DNA of 64,000 bases from Hydrogenophaga intermedia. GTDB lineage: Bacteria; Pseudomonadota; Gammaproteobacteria; Burkholderiales; Burkholderiaceae_C. The translations under genes were made by a program, and so were the position numbers. Each line of letters begins with the position of its first letter. The stretch's first letter is position 1. Positions 44,319-52,657 of this stretch are shown here, piece after piece. The stretch covers positions 62,001-126,000 of the forward strand of contig NZ_JAMBNO010000002.1 in the NCBI RefSeq assembly GCF_023715105.1, written 5' to 3'. The notes below the pieces were generated by a model, which saw only the letters and a list, made by a program, of their open reading frames with translations, had not been told where the DNA came from and did not search any database.

Positions 44319-44795
44319 ATGTTCAATGTCGTGCTGGTACACCCTGAAATTCCGCCGAACACCGGCAACGTGATCCGGCTGTGCGCCAACACGGGGTGCG
44401 CGCTGCACCTGATCGAGCCGCTGGGCTTTTCCATGGAGGACAAGCTCATGCGCCGCGCCGGGCTCGACTACCACGAGTACGCGGACGTCCAGCGGCATGC
44501 GAGCTGGGAGCGCTTCCTCGACAACATGCGTCCGGCACCCGAACGCCTGTTCGCCCTGACCACGCGTGGCAGCGGCACGGTGCACGGCACCGCATTCGCG
44601 CCGGGCGACTGGCTGGTGTTCGGCGCCGAATCGAGCGGCCTGCCGGCTGCGCTGCGCGACAGTGTCGTGCCCGAGCGCCGGCTGCGGCTGCCCATGCGCA
44701 CCGGCCAGCGCAGCCTCAACCTGTCGAACGCGGTGGCGGTGGTGGTGTACGAAGCGTGGCGGCAACACGGGTTCGCCGATCCGCCCTTGCCGTGA
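44319..44795 (+). CDS. trmL: tRNA (cytidine/uridine-2'-O-)-methyltransferase TrmL
   Basis: A 158-residue SPOUT methyltransferase that methylates the ribose of position 34 in tRNA-Leu isoacceptors. It shows the N-terminal VLVHPEIPPNTGNVIRLCANTG segment and the C-terminal trefoil-knot residues (VVPERRLRLPMRTGQRSLNLSNAVA). Length is standard. The tRNA-Leu(CAA) gene in this window encodes one of the expected substrates, though the two genes are not linked. Its stop lies inside a CRP-like palindrome. Confidence 0.95.
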   Translation: MFNVVLVHPEIPPNTGNVIRLCANTGCALHLIEPLGFSMEDKLMRRAGLDYHEYADVQRHASWERFLDNMRPAPERLFALTTRGSGTVHGTAFAPGDWLVFGAESSGLPAALRDSVVPERRLRLPMRTGQRSLNLSNAVAVVVYEAWRQHGFADPPLP

Positions 44796-44807
44796 TGCAC
44801 ATCACGG
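44790..44807. promoter_or_regulatory. CRP/FNR-type palindrome
   Basis: CCGTGAT-GCAC-ATCACGG is a perfect 7-bp inverted repeat with the GTGA-N6-TCAC core of CRP-type sites. It overlaps the trmL stop and lies about 35 nt before the next gene, in a place that would suit control of that gene. Confidence 0.5.
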
Positions 44808-44841
44808 GATCGGCATCCGCGTCATCCCCCAACTGTTGGAT

Positions 44842-45234
44842 ATGGGCCACCATCCTCCCATGGAACGTCCGGTCTCCGGCCCACGCGCCCACCGCCCCGT
44901 TACCGCCGCCTCGGTGGTGGCGTTGTTCGCGCGGCTGCTCGGCATGGCACCGCAGGCGCGGCACAAGCCACGCACGCCGCGCCTGCGCGACCTCATGGCG
45001 ATCCGTCAGCACCTGTTGTTCACCATCGAAGACTGCCTGAGCGTGCCGGCGCACCGCCTGCGCCGCCAGATCGAGCGAGCCCGCACGCCGCAGGAGCTCT
45101 GGTTGCTGCGCAACGACGCCTTCCAGCTGATCGCCCAGCGGCACGACCAGCGCACGGCAGCCGAGCGTATCGACGCCCTGATCCAGGTCTTCGAGGGCTG
45201 GCTCGACCCGAAGCAGCTCGCGCGCGTGCGCTGA
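44842..45234 (+). CDS. hypothetical protein, helical
   Basis: This 130-residue protein is predicted to be mostly helical and basic. A Pro/His-rich start (MGHHPPMERP) is followed by helices such as VVALFARLLGM and LRDLMAIRQHLLFTIEDCLS. It has one Cys near 80. I do not recognise a family. The ATG at 44842 is used; the ATG at 44860 would give 124 residues. The upstream CRP/FNR-like palindrome suggests regulated expression. It converges with the MaoC gene. Confidence 0.6.
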   Translation: MGHHPPMERPVSGPRAHRPVTAASVVALFARLLGMAPQARHKPRTPRLRDLMAIRQHLLFTIEDCLSVPAHRLRRQIERARTPQELWLLRNDAFQLIAQRHDQRTAAERIDALIQVFEGWLDPKQLARVR

Positions 45235-45249
45235 GCGGCTCACCCCGCT

Positions 45250-45705
45250 TCAGGGGTAGCGCCGCACCAGCGATTCGGCCACGCAGACCGGCTTGGCCAC
45301 CCCTTCGCGCTCCACACTCACCAACCAGGTCATCTGGCGCCCGCCGTGCTCGATCGGTTCGATGGCCTGCAAGGTCAGGTGCGCGCGCAGGCGGCTGCCC
45401 ACCGGCACCGGTGCCGTGAAGCGCACGCGGTTGAGCCCGTAGTTCACGCCCATCGAGGACTGGCGGATCGCCATGGCCGACTCAAAGAACACGGGCAGCA
45501 ACGAAAGCGTGAGAAATCCGTGCGCGATCGGCGCGCCGAACGGCCCACCACGGGCCCGCTCCACGTCCACGTGGATCCACTGGTGATCACCCGTCGCCTC
45601 GGCAAAGTGGTTGACCTGCTCTTGCGTGATGGTGATCCAGTCGCTGCTGGCCAGGGGCTGGCCAACGCAGGCATCGAGTTCTTCCAGGGTGTCGAAGGTA
45701 CGCAT
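45250..45705 (-). CDS. MaoC-family (R)-hydratase
   Basis: A 151-residue hot-dog-fold hydratase. The catalytic pair lies in the ATGDHQWIHVD segment (Asp and His near 40-45), with the GAPIAHGFL loop near 60. It hydrates trans-2-enoyl-CoA or related thioesters to (R)-3-hydroxyacyl-CoA. The absence of neighbouring polyhydroxyalkanoate or fatty acid genes leaves the pathway open. The start is the ATG at 45705. Confidence 0.9.
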   Translation of the reverse strand: MRTFDTLEELDACVGQPLASSDWITITQEQVNHFAEATGDHQWIHVDVERARGGPFGAPIAHGFLTLSLLPVFFESAMAIRQSSMGVNYGLNRVRFTAPVPVGSRLRAHLTLQAIEPIEHGGRQMTWLVSVEREGVAKPVCVAESLVRRYP

Positions 45706-45768
45706 GCGCTCACTCTAGTGGCGCACTGCCGCGCGAGCTGTCGGCGCGGCGACAGCGGGTAGGCCTTG

Positions 45769-46386
45769 TCAATGGTCCAGCCAGCGGCAGATGCCTTCCC
45801 ACTGCTGCAGGTCCTTCTCGACCCGGCCCGGCGCCACGTCGAACAGCGTGAGCCCTCGCGCGGCGAGGTGGATGTAGTTCTGCGTATCCCGCAGGTAGCC
45901 CAGCACGGGCAGGCCCAGGCCGCCCACGAACTCGGCCAGCTTGTCGGCCGCGATGGTGCGTGGGTCCACCCGCATGCCCACGATGCCGACATCTAGCTTG
46001 TCGGCGCGGCGCGTTTCGGCCAGCTCGTCCAGGAAGGCGCGCGTGGCGTAGATGTCGAAGATGCTCGGCTGCAAGGGCACGATGACCTTGTTGGCCAGCT
46101 TGAGCACGTCCTTGAAGCGCCAGCCGTGCAGGCCGGCCGGCGTGTCGAGCACCACGTGCGTGGCCTCTTTGGGCGGGCGTGCAATGAGGTCGTGCGAGAT
46201 GTCCCAGGTATGAATCGGCCGCGCCTGCGTTGGCCGCAGCTTGAGCCACAGCGCCGAGGACTGCTGGCGATCAATGTCACCGAGCATCACGTGGTGCCCC
46301 TGGCGGGCAAAGTACCCGGCCACGTTGGTCGACAGCGTGGACTTGCCCACACCCCCCTTCGGATTCGCAACCACCACGATCGGCAT
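45769..46386 (-). CDS. orphan ParA-family ATPase
   Basis: A 205-residue P-loop ATPase with the deviant Walker A KGGVGKST at 10-17 and a second lysine pattern typical of ParA/MinD. The Walker B-like segment is HVVLDTPAG near 80. It lacks the N-terminal DNA-binding domain of plasmid ParA proteins, and no parB-like gene is beside it. It probably positions a protein or complex within the cell. The ATG at 46386 is used; the gene is flanked by the MaoC and TauE genes on the same strand. Confidence 0.88.
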   Translation of the reverse strand: MPIVVVANPKGGVGKSTLSTNVAGYFARQGHHVMLGDIDRQQSSALWLKLRPTQARPIHTWDISHDLIARPPKEATHVVLDTPAGLHGWRFKDVLKLANKVIVPLQPSIFDIYATRAFLDELAETRRADKLDVGIVGMRVDPRTIAADKLAEFVGGLGLPVLGYLRDTQNYIHLAARGLTLFDVAPGRVEKDLQQWEGICRWLDH

Positions 46387-46450
46387 GTCGTCTCCTTGGC
46401 TTGCCACCCTGCAGGGCGGCGACTGGCACAACGGTTGAAGGGTATGTTAC

Positions 46451-47209
46451 TCAGGCCAGCGCGTCCCACACCAGCTTGCAGCCCGTGAGGAACATGCCGA
46501 TGTGGATCAGGCGGTAGAACAGCTCGGGGCGGATGCGGTGCGCGATGCGCACGCCGATCCACACGCCGATGGGGGCCAGCGGCAGCAGCACCAGCGAGGT
46601 GCTCATGTTGCGCAGGTCGATCAGCCCCAGCCACGCGTAGGGCGCCCACTTGGCCAGATTCACGAAGAAAAAGAAGAACGCCATGGTGCCGGTGAACAGC
46701 ACCGGCGACAGCCGCATCGGGATCACGTAGGCGTTGATGGGCGGGCCGCCCGCGTGCGCCACGAAGCTCGTGAAACCCGACGCCGCGGTGAGGATGGCAC
46801 CCGCCCAGCGCGGCGGCGGCGCACTGTCGGGCCGCGGTGGAAACACGAGCCGCTGGGCCAGAAACAGCAGCGTGAACACACCCACGATGCCGGCCACCAG
46901 ATGTGCATCGAGCCACTTGAACAGCAGCGTACCGATGACCACCCCGAGCAGCCCGAACGGCAGCAGGAACATCAGCAACTGCCTGTCCACGTTCTTGCGG
47001 AAGGCCGCCATGCCCAGCAGGTCCATCACCAGCAGCACCGGCATGAGGATGGCCGCGGCCTGTGGCACGGTGACAGCCAGCGCCATCATGGGCACGGCCA
47101 GCGACCCGAAGCCGGCGCCGAAGCCGCTCTTGCTGATGCCCAGCAGGATCACCGCCGGCACGGCCACGAGGTAGAAGTACGGATCGGTGATCAGCGGCAG
47201 TGAGGACAC
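46451..47209 (-). CDS. TauE/SafE-family membrane transporter
   Basis: A 252-residue protein with about seven to eight hydrophobic helices and the family repeat GISKSGFGAGFGSLAVPMM near 20 with a second repeat HAGGPPINAYVIPM near 145. Such proteins export sulfite, sulfonates or related anions; substrate is unknown. The start is a GTG at 47209, chosen because it begins just before the first helix (LPLITDPYFYL). It is divergent from the UPF0126 gene with only 16 bp between, so promoters must overlap. Confidence 0.82.
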   Translation of the reverse strand: MSSLPLITDPYFYLVAVPAVILLGISKSGFGAGFGSLAVPMMALAVTVPQAAAILMPVLLVMDLLGMAAFRKNVDRQLLMFLLPFGLLGVVIGTLLFKWLDAHLVAGIVGVFTLLFLAQRLVFPPRPDSAPPPRWAGAILTAASGFTSFVAHAGGPPINAYVIPMRLSPVLFTGTMAFFFFFVNLAKWAPYAWLGLIDLRNMSTSLVLLPLAPIGVWIGVRIAHRIRPELFYRLIHIGMFLTGCKLVWDALA

Positions 47210-47225
47210 AGGCGAGAATTCGTCG

Positions 47226-47864
47226 ATGCAAAACGTGCCATTGTGGGGGGAAACCCTCAGGCTGCTGGTGGAGTTGCTGGCCACCGCCGCCTTTGCCCTC
47301 TCGGGCATCCTCGAAGGCGCCCGAAAGCGCCTCGACGCCGTGGGCGTCGTCGTGGTGGGCTTCCTGGCGGCCTTCGGCGGCGGAACCCTGCGCGATCTGC
47401 TGCTCGACCAGCGTCCTTTTTTCTGGGTGCGCCACGTGGAGGTTCTGTGGGGTGTGCTGGCGCTCGGTGTGCTGGCCATGCTGTTCCTGCGCAACCGGCA
47501 TTTCAGGGTGACCGAGCGCGCCATGCAGTGGCCCGACGCGCTCGGCCTGGGCCTGTTTGCAGCCACTGGCGTGCACCACGCGCTGCTGCTGGGCATGCCG
47601 GGCCTGGTGGCCGTGCTCATGGGCATCGTCACGGGCGTGGCCGGTGGCGTGCTGCGCGACGTGGTCTGCAACCAGATTCCGAGTGCTTTTCACGACCACC
47701 GGCCCTATGCCGTGTGCGCTTTCGTGGGCGGCTGGGTCTACGTGGGCTTGTGGTCCATGCAGGCGCCCGGGTGGGTGTCGCTGGTGGCTTGCGTGGGCGT
47801 CACGGCCGGCCTGCGTGGGCTGGCGCTGTGGCGCGATTGGCAACTGCCTCCGTGGCGTCTTTGA
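47226..47864 (+). CDS. UPF0126/TRIC-type cation channel family protein
   Basis: A 212-residue protein made of two tandem three-helix UPF0126 units: LSGILEGARKRLDAVGVVVVGFLAAFGGGTLRDLL (near 22) and ATGVHHALLLGMPGLVAVLMGIVTGVAGGVLRDV (near 110). Each has the GGG/GG-x-LRD signature. Bacterial TRIC channels conduct monovalent cations. The ATG at 47226 is chosen as the start of the first amphipathic stretch; an in-frame start at 47187 adds 13 residues that overlap the divergent gene. Confidence 0.85.
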   Translation: MQNVPLWGETLRLLVELLATAAFALSGILEGARKRLDAVGVVVVGFLAAFGGGTLRDLLLDQRPFFWVRHVEVLWGVLALGVLAMLFLRNRHFRVTERAMQWPDALGLGLFAATGVHHALLLGMPGLVAVLMGIVTGVAGGVLRDVVCNQIPSAFHDHRPYAVCAFVGGWVYVGLWSMQAPGWVSLVACVGVTAGLRGLALWRDWQLPPWRL

Positions 47865-47884
47865 AGGCCGTCGACAATCCCGTC

Positions 47885-48319
47885 ATGTTCAACCCTTCCC
47901 AAGCCGACGTGCGCCGCTTCTTCTGCAGCGCCTTTGCCAAACAGCGCGACGGTTTGCCGATGGATGCGCTCGAGCAGCTCGCGGCGCAATGGATCGCCGA
48001 GCACCCCGAGTACCACGACGAACTGGGCGACGCAGAAGCCGCCGTCGCACGCCTGAGCCAGCCCGACGCCGCGCGGGAGAACCCGTTCCTGCATCTGTCG
48101 ATGCACCTGTCGATCAGCGAGCAGTGCAGCATCGACCAGCCGCCGGGCATCCGTCAGGCGGTGGAGCTGCTGACGGCGCGCCGTGGCGACCTGCACACGG
48201 CCCACCACGAGACCATGGAATGCCTGGGCAGCATGCTGTGGGAGAGCCAGCGTGCCGGGCGGCCGCCCGACGGACAGGCTTACATCGACGCCGTTCGACG
48301 GCGCGCGACACGCGATTGA
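47885..48319 (+). CDS. DUF1841 family protein
   Basis: A 144-residue acidic protein. It starts MFNPSQADVRRFF and has the ENPFLHLSMHLSI segment near 62 and the HHETMECLGSMLWE segment near 106, typical of DUF1841 proteins. These occur in beta- and gammaproteobacteria with unknown function; the conserved His/Glu pattern suggests metal binding. It follows the UPF0126 gene by 20 bp and ends at a bidirectional terminator. Confidence 0.85.
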   Translation: MFNPSQADVRRFFCSAFAKQRDGLPMDALEQLAAQWIAEHPEYHDELGDAEAAVARLSQPDAARENPFLHLSMHLSISEQCSIDQPPGIRQAVELLTARRGDLHTAHHETMECLGSMLWESQRAGRPPDGQAYIDAVRRRATRD

Positions 48320-48321
48320 GC

Positions 48322-48350
48322 ACAAAAAAGGCCGCTCATCGAGCGGCCTT
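48322..48350. terminator. bidirectional intrinsic terminator
   Basis: AAGGCCGCTC (48326-48335) and GAGCGGCCTT (48339-48348) form a 10-bp stem with a 3-nt loop, preceded by AAAA. It separates the DUF1841 gene (plus) from the cytochrome c4 gene (minus). Confidence 0.85.
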
Positions 48351-48371
48351 CTGGTGCATCAATGCGCCGGT

Positions 48372-49040
48372 TCAGCGAAAGCGCGGCTGGGGCACGGTCT
48401 GCAACTCGCCCTTGACGGTGCTCAGGTACTTCGCCATGGCACGCATTTCAGCCGGGCTGTACTGCTTGGCGATGCCGGCCATGATGCCGTTGTTGCGACC
48501 GATGAGGTTGTTGCCCTCGACGGTGTACGACTTGAGCGCCACGAACAGGTAGTCGGCGTGCTGGCCACCGATCTTGGGGTAGCTCGGGTCGATCGGACTG
48601 CTGAAGTTGGCGCCGTGGCAGGAGATGCAGGCGCCTTTGGTGAGCAGGGCAGCCACATCGGCGTTCGCGGCAGGGATGGTTTGCGGTGCGGCGGGGCCTG
48701 CCTGCCCGGCGTAGAACGCCGCGAGGTCGGCCATGTCCTGCTCGCTCAGCGATGCCGCGATGCCGCGCATCGTGGGGTGCTTGCGGTCGCCCTTCTGGTA
48801 GGCCTTGAGCGCCGACACGATGTAGGGACCCGACTGCCCCGAGATCATGGGCACCTTGTGGATCTCGGGAAAGCTGTTCTGGTAGCCCTTGATGCCATGG
48901 CAGCCGATGCACATTTCGGCCTTTTTCTGCCCGGCCTGCACGTCGCCGGTGACGCCTTGCGCCTGGGCCGACGCAGCAGCGACAAACAACGTCGCAGCGG
49001 CGACAAGAGTGCGGGCGGTCTGGTTCAGCAGTGGGGTCAT
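48372..49040 (-). CDS. diheme cytochrome c (c4 type)
   Basis: A 222-residue periplasmic protein: signal peptide (1-28), then two cytochrome c domains with heme motifs CIGCH at 44-48 and CISCH at 138-142. Likely methionine ligands are in MISGQS/PTMRG near 65-91 and IMAGIA near 187. Cytochromes c4 carry electrons to terminal oxidases such as the aa3 enzyme encoded earlier in this window. It is divergent from the moxR gene. Confidence 0.92.
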   Translation of the reverse strand: MTPLLNQTARTLVAAATLFVAAASAQAQGVTGDVQAGQKKAEMCIGCHGIKGYQNSFPEIHKVPMISGQSGPYIVSALKAYQKGDRKHPTMRGIAASLSEQDMADLAAFYAGQAGPAAPQTIPAANADVAALLTKGACISCHGANFSSPIDPSYPKIGGQHADYLFVALKSYTVEGNNLIGRNNGIMAGIAKQYSPAEMRAMAKYLSTVKGELQTVPQPRFR

Positions 49041-49168
49041 TTTGCTAGCACAATGAAGAACGGCCGGGAAAGATCAACCGCGGATTATAGGAGCGGTCGC
49101 CACGCCCCCCGGCACATCCCCGAATCCCGCGCGCGGACACCCGCGCTGCCATGCCAAGGTCGCCATCC

Positions 49169-50011
49169 ATGAAATTCCAGGGTTCCCAGAACTACGTCGC
49201 CACGCAGGACCTCATGCTGGCGGTCAATGCCGCCATCACGCTCAAGCGCCCGCTGCTCGTCAAGGGTGAACCCGGCACCGGCAAGACCATGCTGGCCGAG
49301 GAAGTCGCCCAGGCGCTGAACATGCCGCTCCTGCAGTGGCACATCAAGAGCACCACCAAGGCCCAGCAAGGCCTGTACGAATATGACGCCGTGAGCCGCC
49401 TGCGCGACTCGCAACTGGGCGACGAACGGGTCAAGGACATCCACAACTACATCGTCAAGGGCGTGCTGTGGCAGGCCTTCACGGCCGAACAGCCGGTGGC
49501 GCTGCTGATCGACGAGATCGACAAGGCCGACATCGAATTCCCGAACGACCTGCTGCGCGAACTCGACCGCATGGAGTTCTACTGCTACGAGACGCACGAA
49601 CTCATCCGGGCGAAGCACCGACCGCTGGTGTTCATCACGTCGAACAACGAGAAGGAACTGCCCGACGCCTTCCTGCGCCGCTGCTTCTTCCACTACATCA
49701 AATTTCCCGACGCCGAGACGATGCACAAGATCGTCGACGTGCATTTCCCGACGCTCAAGCAGGACCTGCTCAAGGTCGCGATGAAGACCTTCTACGACGT
49801 GCGCAACCTGCCCGGCCTGAAGAAGAAGCCCAGCACCAGCGAACTGCTCGACTGGCTCAAGCTGCTGATGGCCGAGGACATCCCGCTCGAGGCGCTGCAA
49901 AGCGCCGACGACAAGGTGTCGATTCCGCCGCTGGTTGGCGCGCTGCTCAAGAACGAGCAGGACACCACGCTGTTCGAGAAGCTGGTGTTCATGAACCAGA
50001 GGAATCGATGA
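49169..50011 (+). CDS. MoxR-type AAA+ ATPase
   Basis: A 280-residue AAA+ protein. Walker A is GEPGTGKT at 33-40, Walker B LLIDEIDKAD near 115, and sensor 1 is FITSNNEKELPDAFLRR near 155. It belongs to the MoxR class that works with VWA-domain proteins as chaperones for metal- or cofactor-loaded complexes. Its likely VWA partner (51463-52650) is encoded three genes further on. The ATG at 49169 follows a short leader; its 3' end overlaps the GNAT gene by 4 bp. Confidence 0.9.
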   Translation: MKFQGSQNYVATQDLMLAVNAAITLKRPLLVKGEPGTGKTMLAEEVAQALNMPLLQWHIKSTTKAQQGLYEYDAVSRLRDSQLGDERVKDIHNYIVKGVLWQAFTAEQPVALLIDEIDKADIEFPNDLLRELDRMEFYCYETHELIRAKHRPLVFITSNNEKELPDAFLRRCFFHYIKFPDAETMHKIVDVHFPTLKQDLLKVAMKTFYDVRNLPGLKKKPSTSELLDWLKLLMAEDIPLEALQSADDKVSIPPLVGALLKNEQDTTLFEKLVFMNQRNR

Positions 50012-50601
50012 CCTTCGTGAGTCCCGTCGTCCTGAGTGAGCGCGGCGTGCGGCTGGAGCCGCTGGCGCTGCGCCACGAGGATGGGCTGCGCGCGGCCGCG
50101 GCCGACGGCGAACTCTGGAAGCTGCGTGTGACCTCGGTGCCCGAGCCCGACCAGACACGCCAGTACATCGAGGACGCGCTGCGCATGCGCGAACAAGGCC
50201 AGCGTTTCGCCTTCGCCGTGATCGACGAAGCCAGCGAGACGGTGCTCGGCAGCACGAGCTACCACGACATCCTGCCCGCGGTGAAACGGCTGGAGATCGG
50301 CTACACGTGGTACGCCAAACGTGTGCAGCGCACGCACGTGAACACGACCTGCAAGCTGCTCATGATGGGTCACGCCTTCGACACCCTGGGCTGCCACGTG
50401 GTGGGCTGGCGCACCGACAACTACAACTTCGCCTCGCAGCAGGCCATCGAGCGCCTGGGCGCTCGCAAGGATGGCGTGATCCGCGGCCACGCGCTGCGCC
50501 GCGACGGCACCATACGCGACACGGTGATGTACAGCATGCGCGCCGGCGAGTGGCCGGAAGCGCGGGCACAGTTGATTTACCTGCGCGGCCGGCACGACTA
50601 A
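50008..50601 (+). CDS. GNAT-family N-acetyltransferase
   Basis: A 197-residue acetyltransferase of the RimJ/RimL-like kind: the start LEPLALRHEDGLRAAAADGE, a core GSTSYHDILPAVKRLEIGYTWYAKRVQRTHVN (about 72-105) and the acetyl-CoA-binding segment GWRTDNYNFASQQAIERLGA near 130. The substrate cannot be predicted. It overlaps the MoxR stop by 4 bp (ATGA), so the pair is coupled. A vapBC pair follows within 55 bp. Confidence 0.88.
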   Translation: MTFVSPVVLSERGVRLEPLALRHEDGLRAAAADGELWKLRVTSVPEPDQTRQYIEDALRMREQGQRFAFAVIDEASETVLGSTSYHDILPAVKRLEIGYTWYAKRVQRTHVNTTCKLLMMGHAFDTLGCHVVGWRTDNYNFASQQAIERLGARKDGVIRGHALRRDGTIRDTVMYSMRAGEWPEARAQLIYLRGRHD

Positions 50602-50611
50602 GCGTGCTGGA

Positions 50612-50630
50612 TATATACTTTTCGTATATA
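50612..50630 (+). promoter_or_regulatory. vapBC operator
   Basis: TATATAC (50612-50618) and GTATATA (50624-50630) form a perfect 7-bp inverted repeat with a 5-nt centre, and a TATACT (50614-50619) overlaps it as a possible -10. The patch is far more AT-rich than its surroundings. It lies 24 bp before vapB, the usual place for VapBC self-repression. Confidence 0.7.
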
Positions 50631-50653
50631 CATACCACACCAAGGGGGCCAGC

Positions 50654-51046
50654 ATGAACAAGCCCTTGAAGGCTGAGCAGTTGAGCGCTCGGCACTTCAC
50701 CACCGTCTTTACTTCTGGCAACAGTCAGGCCGTTCGCTTGCCAAAGGCTTTTCGTTTCAGCGACAAGACGATCGAGATCCTGCGGCGTGGTGACGAAGTG
50801 ATCCTGCGCGCCCACCGCCCGACGCTGGCGGAGGTGCTGGCCGCTCTGCCGCCACTGAGTGCCACAGAGGCCGCCGAGTGGGACGATGTGATGGCAAACG
50901 TCCGCGCCGATCAGGACGAACCTCGTGAGCGCGACTGGTCGTGGATGGCCGATGACGAAACAACCGCGCGCAAACCCACTCGGCGCGGCGACAAGGCCTT
51001 GAAAAAGCTGACCTCTGCGCGACAAACCGCGAAACGCCGCTCATGA
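50654..51046 (+). CDS. vapB: VapB-type antitoxin (AbrB fold)
   Basis: A 130-residue antitoxin, longer than the usual 70-85. The N-terminal SpoVT/AbrB DNA-binding fold (about 15-60, with SGNSQAVRLPKAFRF) is followed by an acidic toxin-binding stretch (63-105) and a basic C-terminal tail (KALKKLTSARQTAKRRS). It should neutralise the VapC ribonuclease and repress its own promoter via the palindrome upstream. It overlaps vapC by 4 bp. Confidence 0.88.
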   Translation: MNKPLKAEQLSARHFTTVFTSGNSQAVRLPKAFRFSDKTIEILRRGDEVILRAHRPTLAEVLAALPPLSATEAAEWDDVMANVRADQDEPRERDWSWMADDETTARKPTRRGDKALKKLTSARQTAKRRS

Positions 51047-51441
51047 GCTACCTGCTCGACACCGACACCGTGAGCCACCTGATTCGCGGCTCCAGCCAGG
51101 CCTTGATCAAGCGCGCGATGAAGCTGGGCCCTACCGAAGCAGGCATTTCCGTGATCACGCGCGGTGAGTTGGCCTACGGTGCAGCGCTCAAGCCGCTGAA
51201 GGCGCAATTGCGGGAGACCTTCGAACGCATACTCGATGCGCTTGATGTGCTGCCGCTCGGGGCAGATGTTGCTGGTCACTACGGTGAGATCAAGGCAGCG
51301 CTACGCACGACGGGAACGCCCATCGGACCGAACGACCTCTGGATTGCCGCCCACGCGCGCGCCCTTGGTCGCACGCTCGTTTCTCACAACACCCGCGAGT
51401 TCAGGCGGGTGCCCGGGCTCAAGGTCGAAGACTGGCTCTGA
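51043..51441 (+). CDS. vapC: VapC-type PIN-domain toxin
   Basis: A 132-residue PIN ribonuclease. Catalytic acidic positions are D6 (LLDTD), E42 (RGELAYG), D98 (GPNDLWIA) and the N116-TREF segment where many family members have Asn or Asp. It cleaves RNA (initiator tRNA in several studied homologues). Start and antitoxin stop overlap as ATGA. The pair splits what is otherwise a MoxR/VWA gene set. Confidence 0.92.
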   Translation: MSYLLDTDTVSHLIRGSSQALIKRAMKLGPTEAGISVITRGELAYGAALKPLKAQLRETFERILDALDVLPLGADVAGHYGEIKAALRTTGTPIGPNDLWIAAHARALGRTLVSHNTREFRRVPGLKVEDWL

Positions 51442-51462
51442 ACAGGACGACAGGAGACCACC

Positions 51463-52650
51463 ATGCTGATCGACTTCTTCTACACCCTGCGCGCGGCCAA
51501 GCTGCCGGTGTCGGTGAAGGAGTACCTCACGCTGCTGGAGGCGCTCAAGGCCGACGTGGTGGGGCCGACCAACCCCGACGCCTGCAGCATGGACGACTTC
51601 TACTTTCTCTCGCGCACTGCGCTGGTGAAGGACGAGAAGCACTTCGACAAGTTCGATCGCGCCTTCGCCGCCTACTTCAAGGGCGTGGAGATGATCGCGG
51701 ACTTCACCAAGCCCATCCCGGCCGACTGGCTGCGCCAGGAGATGGAGCGCATCCTGTCCGAGGAGCAGAAGGCCAACGCGCCGAGGATGGACTGGGACGA
51801 ACTGATGGAGACGCTGAAGAAGCGCCTGGAAGAGCAGAAGGAACGCCACGAAGGCGGCAGCAAGTGGATCGGCACCGGCGGCACCTCGCCGTTTGGCAAT
51901 GGCGGGCAGAACCCGCAGGGCGTTCGCATCGGTGGCAAGGGCGGCGGCAAGACGGCCGTGAAGGTGTGGGAGCAGCGCGCCTACCGCGACTACGACGACA
52001 CGCAGGAACTCGGCACGCGCAACATCAAGGTGGCCCTGCGCCGGTTGCGAAAATTCGCACGCGAGGGCAACGACCTCGAACTCGACCTGCCCGACACCAT
52101 CCGCAGCACCGCGGCCAACGCCGGCTGGCTCGACATCAAGATGATTCCCGAGCGGCACAACCACGTGAAGGTGCTGCTGCTGATGGACGTGGGCGGCACG
52201 ATGGACGAGCACATCCAGCGTGTCGAAGAGCTGTTCTCGGCCGTCAAGGGCGAGTTCAAGCACCTGGAGTTCTACTACTTCCACAACTGCGTCTACGACT
52301 TCATGTGGAAGAACAACCGCCGCCGCTATGCCGAGAAGTTCCCGACCTGGGACATCATCCGCAAGTACAACAAGGACTACAAGCTGATCTTCGTCGGCGA
52401 CGCGACCATGAGCCCCTACGAGATCCTGCAGCCCGGCGGCAGTGTCGAATACAACAACGAGGAAGCTGGCGCCGAGTGGTTGCAGCGCCTCACGCACGCC
52501 TTCCCCAAATTCGCGTGGATCAACCCGGAACCCCAAGGCGTCTGGCAGTATCGACAGAGCATCAGCATCATCCAGCAACTCATGGGCCAACGCATGTTCC
52601 CGCTCACGCTCAAGGGCCTGGAAGACGCCATGCGCATGCTGTCGAAATAA
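51463..52650 (+). CDS. VWA-domain (CoxE-like) protein
   Basis: A 395-residue protein of the COG3552/CoxE-like family. A VWA region with a MIDAS-like pattern starts near 230 (LLMDVGGTMDEH), preceded by a helical N-terminal half, and a conserved W-x-NP-like tail (FAWINPEPQGVW near 350). The canonical DxSxS reads D-VGGT, a variant. It normally follows a MoxR ATPase gene; here three genes lie between. It may act as a metal-cofactor insertion partner. tamA follows closely. Confidence 0.85.
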   Translation: MLIDFFYTLRAAKLPVSVKEYLTLLEALKADVVGPTNPDACSMDDFYFLSRTALVKDEKHFDKFDRAFAAYFKGVEMIADFTKPIPADWLRQEMERILSEEQKANAPRMDWDELMETLKKRLEEQKERHEGGSKWIGTGGTSPFGNGGQNPQGVRIGGKGGGKTAVKVWEQRAYRDYDDTQELGTRNIKVALRRLRKFAREGNDLELDLPDTIRSTAANAGWLDIKMIPERHNHVKVLLLMDVGGTMDEHIQRVEELFSAVKGEFKHLEFYYFHNCVYDFMWKNNRRRYAEKFPTWDIIRKYNKDYKLIFVGDATMSPYEILQPGGSVEYNNEEAGAEWLQRLTHAFPKFAWINPEPQGVWQYRQSISIIQQLMGQRMFPLTLKGLEDAMRMLSK

Positions 52651-52657
52651 TCACGGC

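Noticed and set aside
45769..46386. Plasmid-type partition locus around the ParA-family gene
   Set aside because: There is no ParB gene or centromere-like repeats beside it, and the protein is short, so it is treated as an orphan chromosomal ATPase.
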